A stretch of DNA of 64,000 nucleotides from Pezicula radicicola (Eukaryota; Ascomycota; Leotiomycetes; Helotiales; Dermateaceae), in the NCBI GenBank assembly GCA_003008705.1, contig PDUO01000002.1:1568898-1632897 (forward strand). The letters are read 5' to 3'. This document shows, piece after piece, positions 34,184 through 44,775 of the stretch (position 1 is its first letter; each line of letters begins with the position of its first letter). The translations under genes and the position numbers were made by a program. The notes under the pieces were generated by a model. It saw only the letters and a list, made by a program, of their open reading frames with translations. It did not search any database and had not been told where the DNA came from.

Positions 34184-35483
34184 ATGGCTCCTCTCAGAGT
34201 CCTCATATCAGGTGCCGGCATCGCTGGCCCAGCTACTGCATTCTGGCTCAACAAAGCAGGAATGAAAACCACCATCATCGAGCGCTCATTGGCCCTACGA
34301 ACAGCAGGTCAACAAGTTGACCTTCGAGGTGCAGCAATCAAAGTCGTCGACCGCATGGGTATCGAGGAAGATATTCGCCGCAAGGCAGTCCTAGAACAAG
34401 GCCTTGCCTTCGTCGACACCACTGGAAAACGGAAAGCTGAGTTTCCTGTTTCTACGACCGGGGGAAGTTTCACCTGTGAGATTGAGATCCAGAGGGGTGA
34501 GCTTGCTCAGATACTGTTTGATGCGAGTAAGGACGATACGGAGTACATTTTTGGGGATCATGTAACTGCTGTTGATGAACGTGAGGATGGAGTCAAGGTT
34601 ACCCTCGCGAGTGGCTCAGTGCGAGAATTTGATTTTATTGTTGCGGCTGATGGGATGGGATCGAAGATTCGGAGACTGACGTTTCCTGATCCGGAACCGG
34701 TGAAGTCTATGGGTATGTACATTGCCTATTTTTCGATTCCATACTCGAAGAAAGATGGGGATTGGGCGAAGTGGTATAATGCACCTGGACGCCGCGGTAT
34801 TATATTGAGACCCGATGTACCGACGGGGTTGTCTCGCGCGTACCTCTTCATTATGAGTACAGTTCCTGCTGGTCACGAAAAGAAGGGTGTAGCGGGACAG
34901 AAGAAGATCATGGAAGACTTGTTTGCTGATGCGGGCTGGGAATCCAAACGCATTCTCGAAGGTAAGATAATCATATTCTTCTTTAGAACCGATAATATTG
35001 ACTTACCGATGAAACTATGAGTCTCTACTACATGGCTAACGAGTAATGGCACTAGGTATGAACAAATCTGACGACTTTTACATGGAAGAGATTGCACAAG
35101 TCAAGATGGATCACCTGTCATCGCCAAAAGGAAGAGTCGTCCTCGCCGGAGACGCAGGCTATTGTCCTTCTCCATTCTCAGGCCTGGGCACGACTTTAGC
35201 CATAGTTGGGGCCTATATTCTCGCCGGAGAGATTGCGAACAGTCCCGACAACTTAAAGGGAGCTATGATGAGCTATGAAAAACAGATGAAGGTGTTTGTT
35301 GATAAGGCGCAGAATTTACCACCTGGATTCCCGGGTATCACCTGTCCGCAGACACAGTTAGAGATCACTTGTATCAACTGGATCTTGGCATTTCTTTCGT
35401 GGAGTGGTTTGATGAATGTGGTGAGGTGGTTTTCGAAGAATTCGGCCGAGGAGGAAAAATCTTTGCCGAAATATGTTCTTTAA
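34184..35483 (+). CDS. FAD-dependent monooxygenase (class A flavoprotein, PHBH fold)
   Basis: Exons 34184-34961 and 35056-35483 give 401 aa. The 94-nt intron has a GTAAGA donor and a GGCTAAC branch. FAD motifs are in the usual order: GAGIAG at residues 10-15 with the Glu of the beta-alpha-beta unit in TTIIERS, the DG motif in AADGMGSKIRRL near residue 157, and the GD motif in VVLAGDAGYCPSPFSGLGT (Gly291-Asp292). This set matches single-component aromatic hydroxylases and TetX-like enzymes. The substrate is unknown. A weak hydrophobic segment near the C-terminus (CINWILAFLSWSGL) may be amphipathic. The neighbour downstream is convergent and unrelated. Confidence 0.92.
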
Positions 35484-36501
35484 TACTCGTGCTGACGTGA
35501 TGATTTTTGCTCAAGCAATCAGAGCGTCACGGTCTATTTTATAATGGAGAAGATATCAAAGCTTCTTTCCAAGTATCTTTCTGTATTTCCTTCCTTTTTT
35601 ATACCAATGTATCTGTTGTAGGGACAGATTGAATAGGATGCTGTCCTTTTGATGTTCTTCGTGTGAATAGACTTAATCAGTTGAGTGAATTTCATCGCAC
35701 AGCACGAGTATAGGGAGTTCTTTCAAATTCGGGCATACGAGAATAAAGCGAGTTATTAATCTCTTGGGTGCATCCAGAAATATCGGTATACTAACCTCAT
35801 AATAGCATTAAATGACTCTATCATCGTTCTGTCCACAACTGATAAGTGCGACGAAGAGGATGAGCACATCGCCAACATCAGTGGTGCGCGATACCCGCGA
35901 GATTATCTGAGAGGATTTCGAGAGATGCTGGAGAAGAGGGAAACTTAATTTATGACCTATCTAAGCAGTGTTAAGGACTCTGTTAATGTTACGTGTAGAA
36001 AGGAGTAGTACAGTTAGGTAAGCCACCTCGCTAAAAATTACTCGTGGTACTCGACATTCACGAGTAAAAAAGTCGTTGACGACACCAACTCTTCATTCGG
36101 CCGACCACTCTCCAAGATTCTGACATTCTTCTCCGCATCTTCTTCCCCGCTTCGCCTTCAAGACACGTATTGATCCAAATCAAACTCGGCATTCATAACT
36201 CCGCCGAGTTCGTGCGATGGGCTTCACTCAAAACTCTCTTATTTGTATCTCCGCCGAGGTCGCCGAACATTGAATTTCCAGGCATTGTCGACTCCCCCCA
36301 TATTGTTTTTAGAGCTAGTCATCTCTTTCCCCCAAAGACTCGTAGTTTCCTGCATAGTTCATGGGTCTAGGATCGTCAAATTTTAGTTATTCTAACCAAT
36401 TCAACAATTCATACGGAGTAGCAACTTTTCTATTTGTACTGTACTACTCGCTAACTCATACATAGACCACCAAACACACATTTCAGGTCTGCTGGTGGGA
36501 C
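35484..36501. other. Convergent intergenic region
   Basis: Between the stops of the monooxygenase (+) and the SRA-domain gene (-). TACGGAGTA (reverse complement of the repeated 9-mer) is at 36412-36420. Short frames here have no family resemblance. Confidence 0.5.
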
Positions 36502-38486
36502 CTAGAGATCATAGGTGGCAGCTCTAGATGCAGAAGGCAACTTCGCCCAAGCTATCTGTGATTCGCGCTTTTTTTCACCATCGATCATAATATCCTGCAA
36601 CCTGCGCCATTCTTCCCTTTCCGCCTCTTTCTTCTCCTCGGCATCCTTCCAATCCAAATAGGCGATCTCACCCTTGTTCTTCATTATATCTTCACCTAGG
36701 ACTCTGTTGTACAAGCTCCAGTCGTCCATATCCGAGGGTGTTGGAATGGAAGATAGCTCCTTCATACGTTTCTGGCCAGGGACACGCTCCAGCTCCAGCG
36801 TGAGCTCGTATACTACCGTCCCATCATCTGTGGTCAGTCTCTTATGGCCGTATGTCGCTATTTTGTACCTGTCTATGTCAGCTTGTTCAGCCTGATTTAC
36901 TTGAACTCAGCGGTGCAAGCTTACATTCCATCATAGCGCACACCTGCTAGTGGTGCGTATCTACTCTGCAAAGTATGGCCACGGAGAACTCTGATTCGTC
37001 GTCCAGTTTCGGACATCAAGCTAATATAAACTTCTTTTATTGTACGGCCTTGCTTGATGTACTTAACCCTTTCAATCGGGTACAGATCTTCCTCCTCGTT
37101 ATAGATAGGTGGAAGTCGTTCCTCCCTCCCTGTAAGCATAGGTAGTGCAGCAACTCCATATTTTCCCGGTGTGACATTCTCAGTACTATAACCTACAATA
37201 CCGTCACGGTATGCAGAGCACAGATTTACCCACCAACTATACACAGTTAGTGGCTTCTATTTGTTGTGGGAGTGGAGGCTAAGAAGGCTCAAAGCTAGTC
37301 TGTGTAATTCAAACCGAATTTCTAGTTGGGTAAATACGTACTGCCCAGTTTCGAAAGTCAGATTTCCTTCCATGAAATTAGTCGGTTTCCGATGATCAAC
37401 GGTCCACTTTTGTCCTTCTTCTTTATCTCCAGCAATCAAACTCATATCATGAAGCCGCGTTTGCCTCATTTCAAACATCCTTCTTTCGTCGATCTCGAAC
37501 CAACTTGCCCCAAATTTTTGATGCCATCGCTTCTTGAGGAATGCCGCGTTGCTAACAATTTTTGCAAACTTTTCGCTGTTGTAACCGTAATCGTTCTTCA
37601 GCAGAGCTTCTAATAGCTTGTCACAGCGGGTATCGGAAATGATGGCAAGACCGAGGGCTCGATCATCTTTCACGGTCATGTTCTATTGTAAAGCATTGAT
37701 TTAGTCTCGAATCACTCAAAGTTGGGATCGCTTCCAACACTACTATTAATGATGGGAGAAAGAAATGGGGTGGTGAGGATTTGGGTTGAGGTGAGAGTAC
37801 CATGAACTCATAAAGCATATCCAAATGTTCAGCAGTAAGACTCCCACTGGCCAACTCAGCTCGTACAATATCGGTCAGATACAGCACCCTTATTCGTTTC
37901 GGCACATTCTGGGAAGGTCCAATATAATCGAATGAAGTTGACTTGGCTCGGATCCTGCTATCGGCATGGACTCTAATCGGGCGTTTCAAGGAAAGCTCGA
38001 ATGCAGGAATTACTGGAGCTGAGCGCAATGTTAGCAACCATCAACATCACCTTAACTTTGTGTAACTGTAACTCAATATTGGAACATACAGCTCTTAGGA
38101 GATATCTTATCTTCATCCACAAGTGTAGGACTAGGACTAGGTCGTAGGCTTTTAAGTCTCTCCTGTACACCATCAAGGCTTCCCCCAATACCATCAATCC
38201 CTCGGGGAAGCTCATCTGGCGCGATATCCTCATCGCTATAGTCGCAAGAGTCTGGAGGAGTTGTAGGATCTGGTCTCGATCTTGATCTTCCTCTGTGAGG
38301 AGGGAGAAAAGGATCATTGAGGTTTGTGGATGCGAAGAATGTAAGTTGTCTGGTTCTTTCTGGTGGTGGTGTCTCTGATGAACTATCAGTTTCTGTGAAT
38401 GGCGCGTTTTCATCGATTGCTCCTCTGCGGATGAATCGACCTTGTGGGGAGGGCGCTGTACTTCTTCTTCTTCTTCTGAAATCCAT
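36502..38486 (-). CDS. SRA-YDG domain protein, candidate methylated-DNA reader
   Basis: Five exons, 38486-38090, 38018-37801, 37682-37342, 37236-36925 and 36868-36502, give 544 aa. The introns are 71, 118, 105 and 56 nt. Residues 1-130 are Arg/Ser/Pro-rich and probably disordered, followed by a helical region to about 320. The SRA-YDG domain spans about 325-460, with YRDGIVGYS, GKYGVAALPM, RRIRVLRGHTLQSRYAPLAG, RYDGMYKI (419-426) and a VVYELTLELERVPGQ strand. SRA domains in UHRF1 and plant SUVH proteins bind methylated cytosine by base flipping. No RING, PHD or SET partner is visible; the C-terminus is a Glu/Lys-rich helix. The canonical base-flipping loops are diverged, so methyl-cytosine binding is inference. 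Confidence 0.85.
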
Positions 38487-39799
38487 AATTGAGCGTAATG
38501 AGAATACGTTACTATATGATGTGATCTGATGTTCTTAGGTTTTTTTTTGTTTGTGCGCGTGGAAGTGGGAGGGATAGTACTGGGTGCTGTTAGTTATGAT
38601 GGGAAGGAGCATTTTGACGTGATGGGCTTTCTGAGGTAGGTACCTATGTTATCTTTCTAATCTGATCCGAATTTCATGGTGAACTTGAGTGTACCTTGGT
38701 GATTCTGAGGCTTGTTTGTCGAACACAAAGTAGTGGTGGTTTGTTATTTGAGACCTATTCGAATCACCGAGTTAGTTAACCCAACTCAAATAACTACAAT
38801 TAACGGCCATCACTAAGACTATTAACACAATTTCCAATCAAAGAAGAACGCACATAGAATATGAATAAGAAGAAAGAGGTGTTGAGTGTTGACCAATGTA
38901 TTTGAATGGTAAACCTTTTAATTTCCTCTGCCTAATTATGGCGTTGATGTCAAAAACCGGTGTCATCATCGTAGTCTCTCTCCGTAGTTTAAAGACCGTC
39001 ATCTTCCGATCAAAACAACACATCTACTATGACAAAATTTCACCATAGCAACCCACATAATCGGGCCTTAGTTAGATAGATTGAAACCTTGTAGCTACCA
39101 AAGCCAAGTGTCTTCTAAATGTCAAAACGTCAAAATATTTTATTTCTGTTAAGTTGAGTTCGATTAATATTAAGGGATACAAATGGATTCTGTGTGGTTG
39201 TTTCTTTCTTTGCGCAATTTTTGAATTGTATTCTAATACAGGGAGAAAGTTAACTGTTTATGTGAACTTCGTATAGTTGTGAGATGTCGCAATGACTACT
39301 TAAATAAAAAGGGAAGTTTTTCCTTGAGGGATAAGTGAACTATGTGGCTTTCTCTGTCTCTTTTCTACGGCTTAGAAATTTCAAGTGATTAGGTACCGTG
39401 AACATAATATCTCTTTTTAATTCATCCACCTTTCTTTCGCTCATTTAAAAACAAGAATTACCTATTTCGTCAGACAGCTTAAGTCAGTTCAACAGAACGA
39501 TTCGCACTTCGCATTCAGGAGAACCTCGCTTATCTTACTCGTGTGTCCCACTTTTTTCTAGAAGGCCAAGGCCATACTTTCGTATGATATGATAGGTCGG
39601 AATTACAACCTCGGTGTTAAGTTGCTTACGAAGAGGAGTAATCAGAATAACCAAGGTATTTATTTCAAATCCAACTCTTCTCAAATAATCCGTATCAACC
39701 TCATCAACCACATTTCATTTTTCTTTATTTCTACGCCAAAAATCCTACCTATATATTTCCGTAGGTCTGTAGAGATAAACAGTACCTTCATACCTCAAA
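38487..39799. promoter_or_regulatory. Divergent intergenic region between the SRA-domain gene and the ABM gene
   Basis: 1.3 kb between divergent starts. No frame resembles a known protein. No specific regulatory motif could be assigned. Confidence 0.45.
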
Positions 39800-40320
39800 A
39801 TGTCTTCCCCAATCGACTTAGTCGCAACTATCTATCCTAAACCTGGGAAGACTGATAGGGTACGTCAATCACACATACCCTACTCATCTTATCTATCTAG
39901 CATCTAAGTATGTGTTTTGATATTTGTTGGTTCTAATATAAGTGGCATGTACTAGGTAATAGAACTCCTAACCCAAGTTTCCGAATACATCAAAGCGAAT
40001 GAACCAGGTACATTACGCTATCATATTCATCGAGAGGTTAATAAGAAGAGTGGAACTGATGAGGTTATTGTGTTCGAGACGTATGTTTTCTTTCTTTCCT
40101 TGCCTATCAAGTTGTCAAAAAAAAGAGTTGTTTTGAGGGGAGAGAAATGGGCTAATAATGTTGGACCAAAAGATATAAAAATAAAGAAGCTATTGGTATT
40201 CATGGATCATCGAGTGCTTTCAAGGAGTTTGGGAGGAAATTGAAGGAGGAGGGGTTGGTTGAGGGGGCGCCTCAGATTAAGTTTGTGAGGGAAGTTGGGG
40301 GGTTTAAGGGGAGGTTGTAG
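39800..40320 (+). CDS. ABM-domain (antibiotic biosynthesis monooxygenase-like) protein
   Basis: Exons 39800-39859, 39956-40080 and 40173-40320 give 110 aa. The introns are 96 and 92 nt, the second with a GCTAAT branch. The sequence starts IDLVATIYPKPGKTDRVIELL, with helix VSEYIKANEPGTLRYHIHRE, strand DEVIVFETY, then EAIGIHGSSSAFKEFGRKL, the beta-alpha-beta pattern of the dimeric alpha/beta-barrel ABM family. Members include quinone-forming monooxygenases and proteins of unknown role; the substrate cannot be read from sequence. No signal peptide. The phase at all three junctions is consistent and the length is typical of the family. Confidence 0.85.
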
Positions 40321-40992
40321 GGTGGAGGGATAGTTGTTGAGTTGAGAGGATGTGGTTGTGGGTGAGTTTATGTGAGGATGGGTGTGCGGTAGAGGTTATG
40401 AGGGAGTTGGAAGGTTTGTTGTGGAGGGATGGAATTACCTATAAAGGTTGGTAGAGATTCAGAAGTTCGGTATGAACTCAGCGTAAATAAAACCAGGCCA
40501 ATTCATTCACTTACTTTGTATGGGTAGGCAAGTACGGGTTATTCATACCGGTTTGTTAGTATTTCTCAACAGTGTAAATCGCTAAACCAAGGGTTTAACT
40601 CACTAGATTTGAATATTGGCTTCATACGGGTTCTGGCAACGTTGTCAACTGAGTTGCTGGCTTAGTCTGAATCACTGAAATTCACATTCTGCTGCCAGAC
40701 TACCACCAGGAGTAGTTGCGCCCCAGGAAAGCAGAAAAATGCCATTTAATGTGTGGTGCTGTATGGTATTAGGAGTGATGAAAGGTTGGAACTTAGGTAG
40801 GGTTTTTTTAAAATGTCTAAACCAAATCAGTGAATTGTGTTGATATTTGAGCGGGGATACGTAGTTGCTCCTTTTGGAAGTCACACTGGCTACTCAGCGA
40901 CTTTCCCTTTCTTCCAAACATCGTGCGGTTCTTTCAACCAAAATTCTCCCCAACGTAACTAACCAGCAGCACTGCATCTTCGCAGAACCACA
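40321..40992. other. Intergenic: ABM gene 3' end and methyltransferase promoter
   Basis: 672 bp between tandem genes, with no credible frame and no identifiable element. Confidence 0.45.
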
Positions 40993-43165
40993 ATGGATCA
41001 CCAAATTGACGCAATGGATGAACCGATCAAAGCATCTGCTGAAAAGCCTCTTGAACTGCGACCAACAGACGTCCAGCAGCAGGTCCCAACTGATGCAATG
41101 CGCTTCACCACACATACAGGGAAGGTCTTCGAACTTAGACCAAAAGATGTTATCCGACGTCAGCGTAATATATCCAGCTCAATGGACGGATATCTAGTAC
41201 TCGATGGAACCAGCTCGCCACCCCCAGAAAGTGTATATCTTTCACCTCATACCGGAGTTGCTGTCGTCCCGCCGCATGCTATCCCGGACGACCTCAACTA
41301 CACGGTGGAGGAGATGAAGATGGATTATAATGAATATGGGGAGTTGGTTGATGTCCGGACGCTGAGGTACCCACCCAAGTCAAGCGAAATGACACCACTT
41401 CAGATTCTACGAATCATCAAGAGAGCCTTCCATCACGATGTAAGCAGTCTTCTTCCTTTCCTTCGTAGCGATGGAAGGACGGGGAGCCGGGTTGGTCCAG
41501 TCAGAATTTGAGTTACTTAACTAATTCAATGAGCTACAGTTTAGGGCACGTTTAGGAGTTATGCTCATACCACAGAGCACCACAGTCCCTCAAGGTTGGG
41601 CAATAGAGGAATCTGGACGAAGAATCTGGCGTGGGCCACTAACAGTCTGGGATTTTACTACAGCTCCATCTGATGATGCGAATGACACTGGATCAAGTCA
41701 AATCGAGACACCCAGACGACGTATGGCTAATAACGAGAAACCACCTCGTGTCCTTGAGCTAGGCTGTAGTGATGGACATTGGTGCTATAAACTCAAGAAA
41801 GATAACCTATCCTGGATAATCGAAGGAGTTGATGACACTGATCACTGGACTTGCATTCCTCGAGAGATGCCCCCGAGGTAAGAATTTTTCCAAACAGGCA
41901 AAGCTCATTAGCCGAATCACTTCTCGATGGTTCGATATTTCAACAGCTAAAATGACTATTCATGTGGGCAATGGTATATGTTGCAAAGCCTTGGAAATCG
42001 CGTTCAGTTGGTCCAAAAGACTGACTTTGTTAACGAACTTGGTAGCTGACGGCTTGCTCATAGGGACTTCATGTACTACGACCACGATGTAAACCGATTC
42101 CCTGAAAGCGAAGATTACTTTTCAAGGACCCCACAACAGTACCCTGAGTTTACGAAGCGAAATCTGAATCGCCTATTGGACCATGAAAGGCCGCTTCCAC
42201 TTGAGACTTATGGCCTTATTCGTGGTAGGGAAATATTTGATAGAGTTGAAAGCTACAAGAATTTTATAGAGGATCTGTTCAAATTACTGGAGCCCGGTGG
42301 AGTGGTCGAGTTTGTGGAGATAGACCCAAGACCCCGAGTAGGAACTGCCAGTACACCTAAACCTGAAGAGAAGAAGAGTGGGCTTGCGGTGGGCTGGACA
42401 GACAAGATCGCTGACCGATTCCGAGAGCCTCCCGACACTGAGCGTCTTGATGCAGAAGCAAGAGCTCCCGGTTGGGTTGCAAGGGTGAATGAACGACTCA
42501 AAGCGGGTTTGCGTCCACGGGATGGTGTTCCTGCTGCTAATCTCAAAGACTGGCTGTCAGCTGGCGGATTCAACGATTTGACAGAGACTAAAGTAAAGAT
42601 GCCAGTAGGCGGCGAAACACGGGCTGGCAACCTTATGGTGGACTTCATCAGGTACCAACTTGAGCTCGAGAATGAGATGCAACAGGTAAGATCTCAAATT
42701 ATTTCGTTATTTAGAAAACCCTGACGTCTATAGCTGAAAGAAAATCTCCCACAGGTTGAGATGGATCAAATCTATTCGGGTGAGTTCTATATCAATCTCC
42801 ATCTGATCACGGGCCGGAAGCCAATGGATAGACGCATGGGAGATATGCGAAGAGACGGTAGGAGACAATACATGACGGATGAAAAGTATGATAGGATGGC
42901 AGCTGAAGAAGCCGAGCACGGCTATTCTCAGTGGAAGAGAGCAAGATCCTTCAGATTTGCATTGGACATCAAGCTAACCAGTATGCTCGGGAACCTCAGT
43001 ACTGTAAGTCGGTTACTCAAATTAATTTGGTGACTGGCATGCTAACGTATAACGTTTTAGCTACACGGAGGCCCAGATCACGTCGCGCCGCCTCTTGAGT
43101 CAACAGGTAACACACCAAGTGCGGCCTCACCAAATTACACATCAACTTCAGAACGAAGTCCATGA
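40993..43165 (+). CDS. Class I SAM-dependent methyltransferase (fungal LaeA-like/Umta type)
   Basis: Five exons, 40993-41439, 41540-41877, 42064-42685, 42755-43003 and 43061-43165, give 586 aa. The introns are 100, 186, 69 and 57 nt. The N-terminal 150 residues are a lineage-specific region with YEYGELVDVRTLRYPP-like sequence (residues DYNEYGELVD). SAM motif I is PRVLELGCSDGHWCYKL, and VEGV-type strand 2 reads IIEGVDDTDHW. The C-terminal Rossmann part has YGLIRGREIFD and LLEPGGVVEFVEIDPRPR (motif III region). The C-terminus is Ser/Pro-rich. The target is unknown; relatives include regulators of secondary metabolism as well as small-molecule methyltransferases. Intron 2 is long for this window and is the least certain join, although it keeps the frame. 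Confidence 0.82.
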
Positions 43166-44373
43166 GACTCGTGAGGTTTGGGACAGTTCATGCACACTTG
43201 CTTATTTTTTTTATTGCGAAGTAGATATAGTAGATGCCAACTTCAGAAGCCAATGCATGAGAGCTTTAATACTTTTATTGCCGTTCGTTGAGAGTGACTA
43301 AAATACATCCTTTCGTACCGAAATAAGTAAAGTTATCTAAAGTCAAGTGACTTCCCTAATTCAAGTTAAGTGAGTTTGTGCCTAAATCATGCTCAGGTTA
43401 GAGACTCAAATTAAATGAGGAACCTAAAATACATTCTGATAAATTGTATGAGCTAAGTAAATTACCCAATCTCAGTTTCTGGCGAGTTCTCAAGTCAAAT
43501 CCCATACCCTTGCCTAAGTGTTACTTTAATAAACACTTGTGTATATGACTAGTGGCTCTTCAGGCCCTTTCCAGGTATCTATAAGTGATATTATAGCAGA
43601 TCACCTAGGATTTTATCTTCAACCTCGGATGTATGAAATTCTAAAAACATACTACGGCGTCTCGATTCTGTAGGTCACATTTCACAGCTTTACGTGAAGG
43701 AACGCTTAGAATCTACTCTCTACTTGATACATCTCAACGCTATATTTAGCTTCACAAGGTTCCTTGGTGCATATTCAAAATTCACATGATTGTAATTTTC
43801 AAGTCTACTGCTTCCCGGTCCTCTCCGTATACGAAAAATCCGGCGGATTCGTGCACGGACCACATCACCAAAACAATTAACTTACTAAATAACTATCAAA
43901 TATAACGAGTTAAAATTTTATAACTTCAATTAGAGGCATTTCGAAGGAAAGAAATATAATTTTGTTATATTTTATTTTATTTTTGTTAGGTGTTTTGGTG
44001 GATGTTTTGGTAGGGTAGAGTGTACCACAAACCGGCCGGTTTTTTCGTACACGTAGAGCTGGTCTCTCGCTTAATAACACTAAGTGAAATGGTCTCTTAA
44101 TGTCGGAATGAATATTCACGTGGCTCTTAGCACCTATTTAAGACCACATCTTCTTGTAGATAGCCTCTTTCTTCTAGACGACTAATCAACACCTTTCGAC
44201 AACGAGCATACTAAGTGAGACCACTAGTCTGCCCGTCGAGCAGTTGATAAAGTCAACCGACACTTAATCACTAACACACAATTTCACTTCACAAAATACC
44301 GATCGTCAATATATCCACAAGAGAAAAAGAATCCGTCGTTCTTCGAAGAGGCAGGAAGAAAAAAGAAGGCAAT
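43166..44373. other. Intergenic with eroded dispersed repeat
   Basis: The part 43320-43500 contains repeated AAGTGA/AAGTAA elements and resembles 15110-15185 (TCAAGTGA...TCAAGT...CCTAAAT). The last 260 nt before 44374 contain no ATG, fitting a 5' UTR. No other gene seen. Confidence 0.5.
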
Positions 44374-44775
44374 ATGGGACAATCCAATTCAAAGCATAGC
44401 AGGGGCAACAAAGTCAACACAACCTCTCCACCGCCACCATACACCTTACCAGCATCGCAATCAAGCAATATCTACGGCATCCAAGCAACTGATACTCCAC
44501 AATGGGAATGGAACAACTCAGAATGTCGCCAATGGCTCACAGAGGTTCTCGTCCATTACTGCTTGGAGGACCGCAAGAATGCCGAAAATTTGGCAGAAAC
44601 AGCGATGGATGGTAGGTTCGGACCTAGTATCTATCAGTTTAAGCCATCAAAGTGGGAAACTAAACTTGGTAGTACGACTGGAGGGGCTATCTTCAGCTTG
44701 ATATTTGCAAGGAGGAAGGGCAAGGGAGGCTTACCGGATAATACTACTTTTTCCCATTTTAAGGACTTAAAGTAA
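44374..44775 (+). CDS. Small protein with predicted N-myristoylation and a SAM-like helical domain
   Basis: A 133-aa single exon. It begins MGQSNSKHS: Gly2 with Ser6 and Lys7 fits the N-myristoylation consensus, and the ATG is followed directly by GG. A Pro/Ser/Thr-rich linker leads to a helical domain at about residues 48-130 with CRQWLTEVLVHYC, LAETAMDG and IFSLIFARRKGKGGLPD, reminiscent of sterile alpha motif-like domains in fungal small proteins. Similarity to SAM is by eye only. If lipidated it would sit on the plasma membrane or endomembranes. The function is unknown. Confidence 0.65.
   Translation: MGQSNSKHSRGNKVNTTSPPPPYTLPASQSSNIYGIQATDTPQWEWNNSECRQWLTEVLVHYCLEDRKNAENLAETAMDGRFGPSIYQFKPSKWETKLGSTTGGAIFSLIFARRKGKGGLPDNTTFSHFKDLK

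Noticed and set aside
41878..42063. Coding frames inside the second methyltransferase intron
   Set aside because: The splice GTAAGA...GCTCATAG joins GVDDTDHW...RD to FMYYDHD in frame; the internal frames interrupt this and show no conserved methyltransferase motif.
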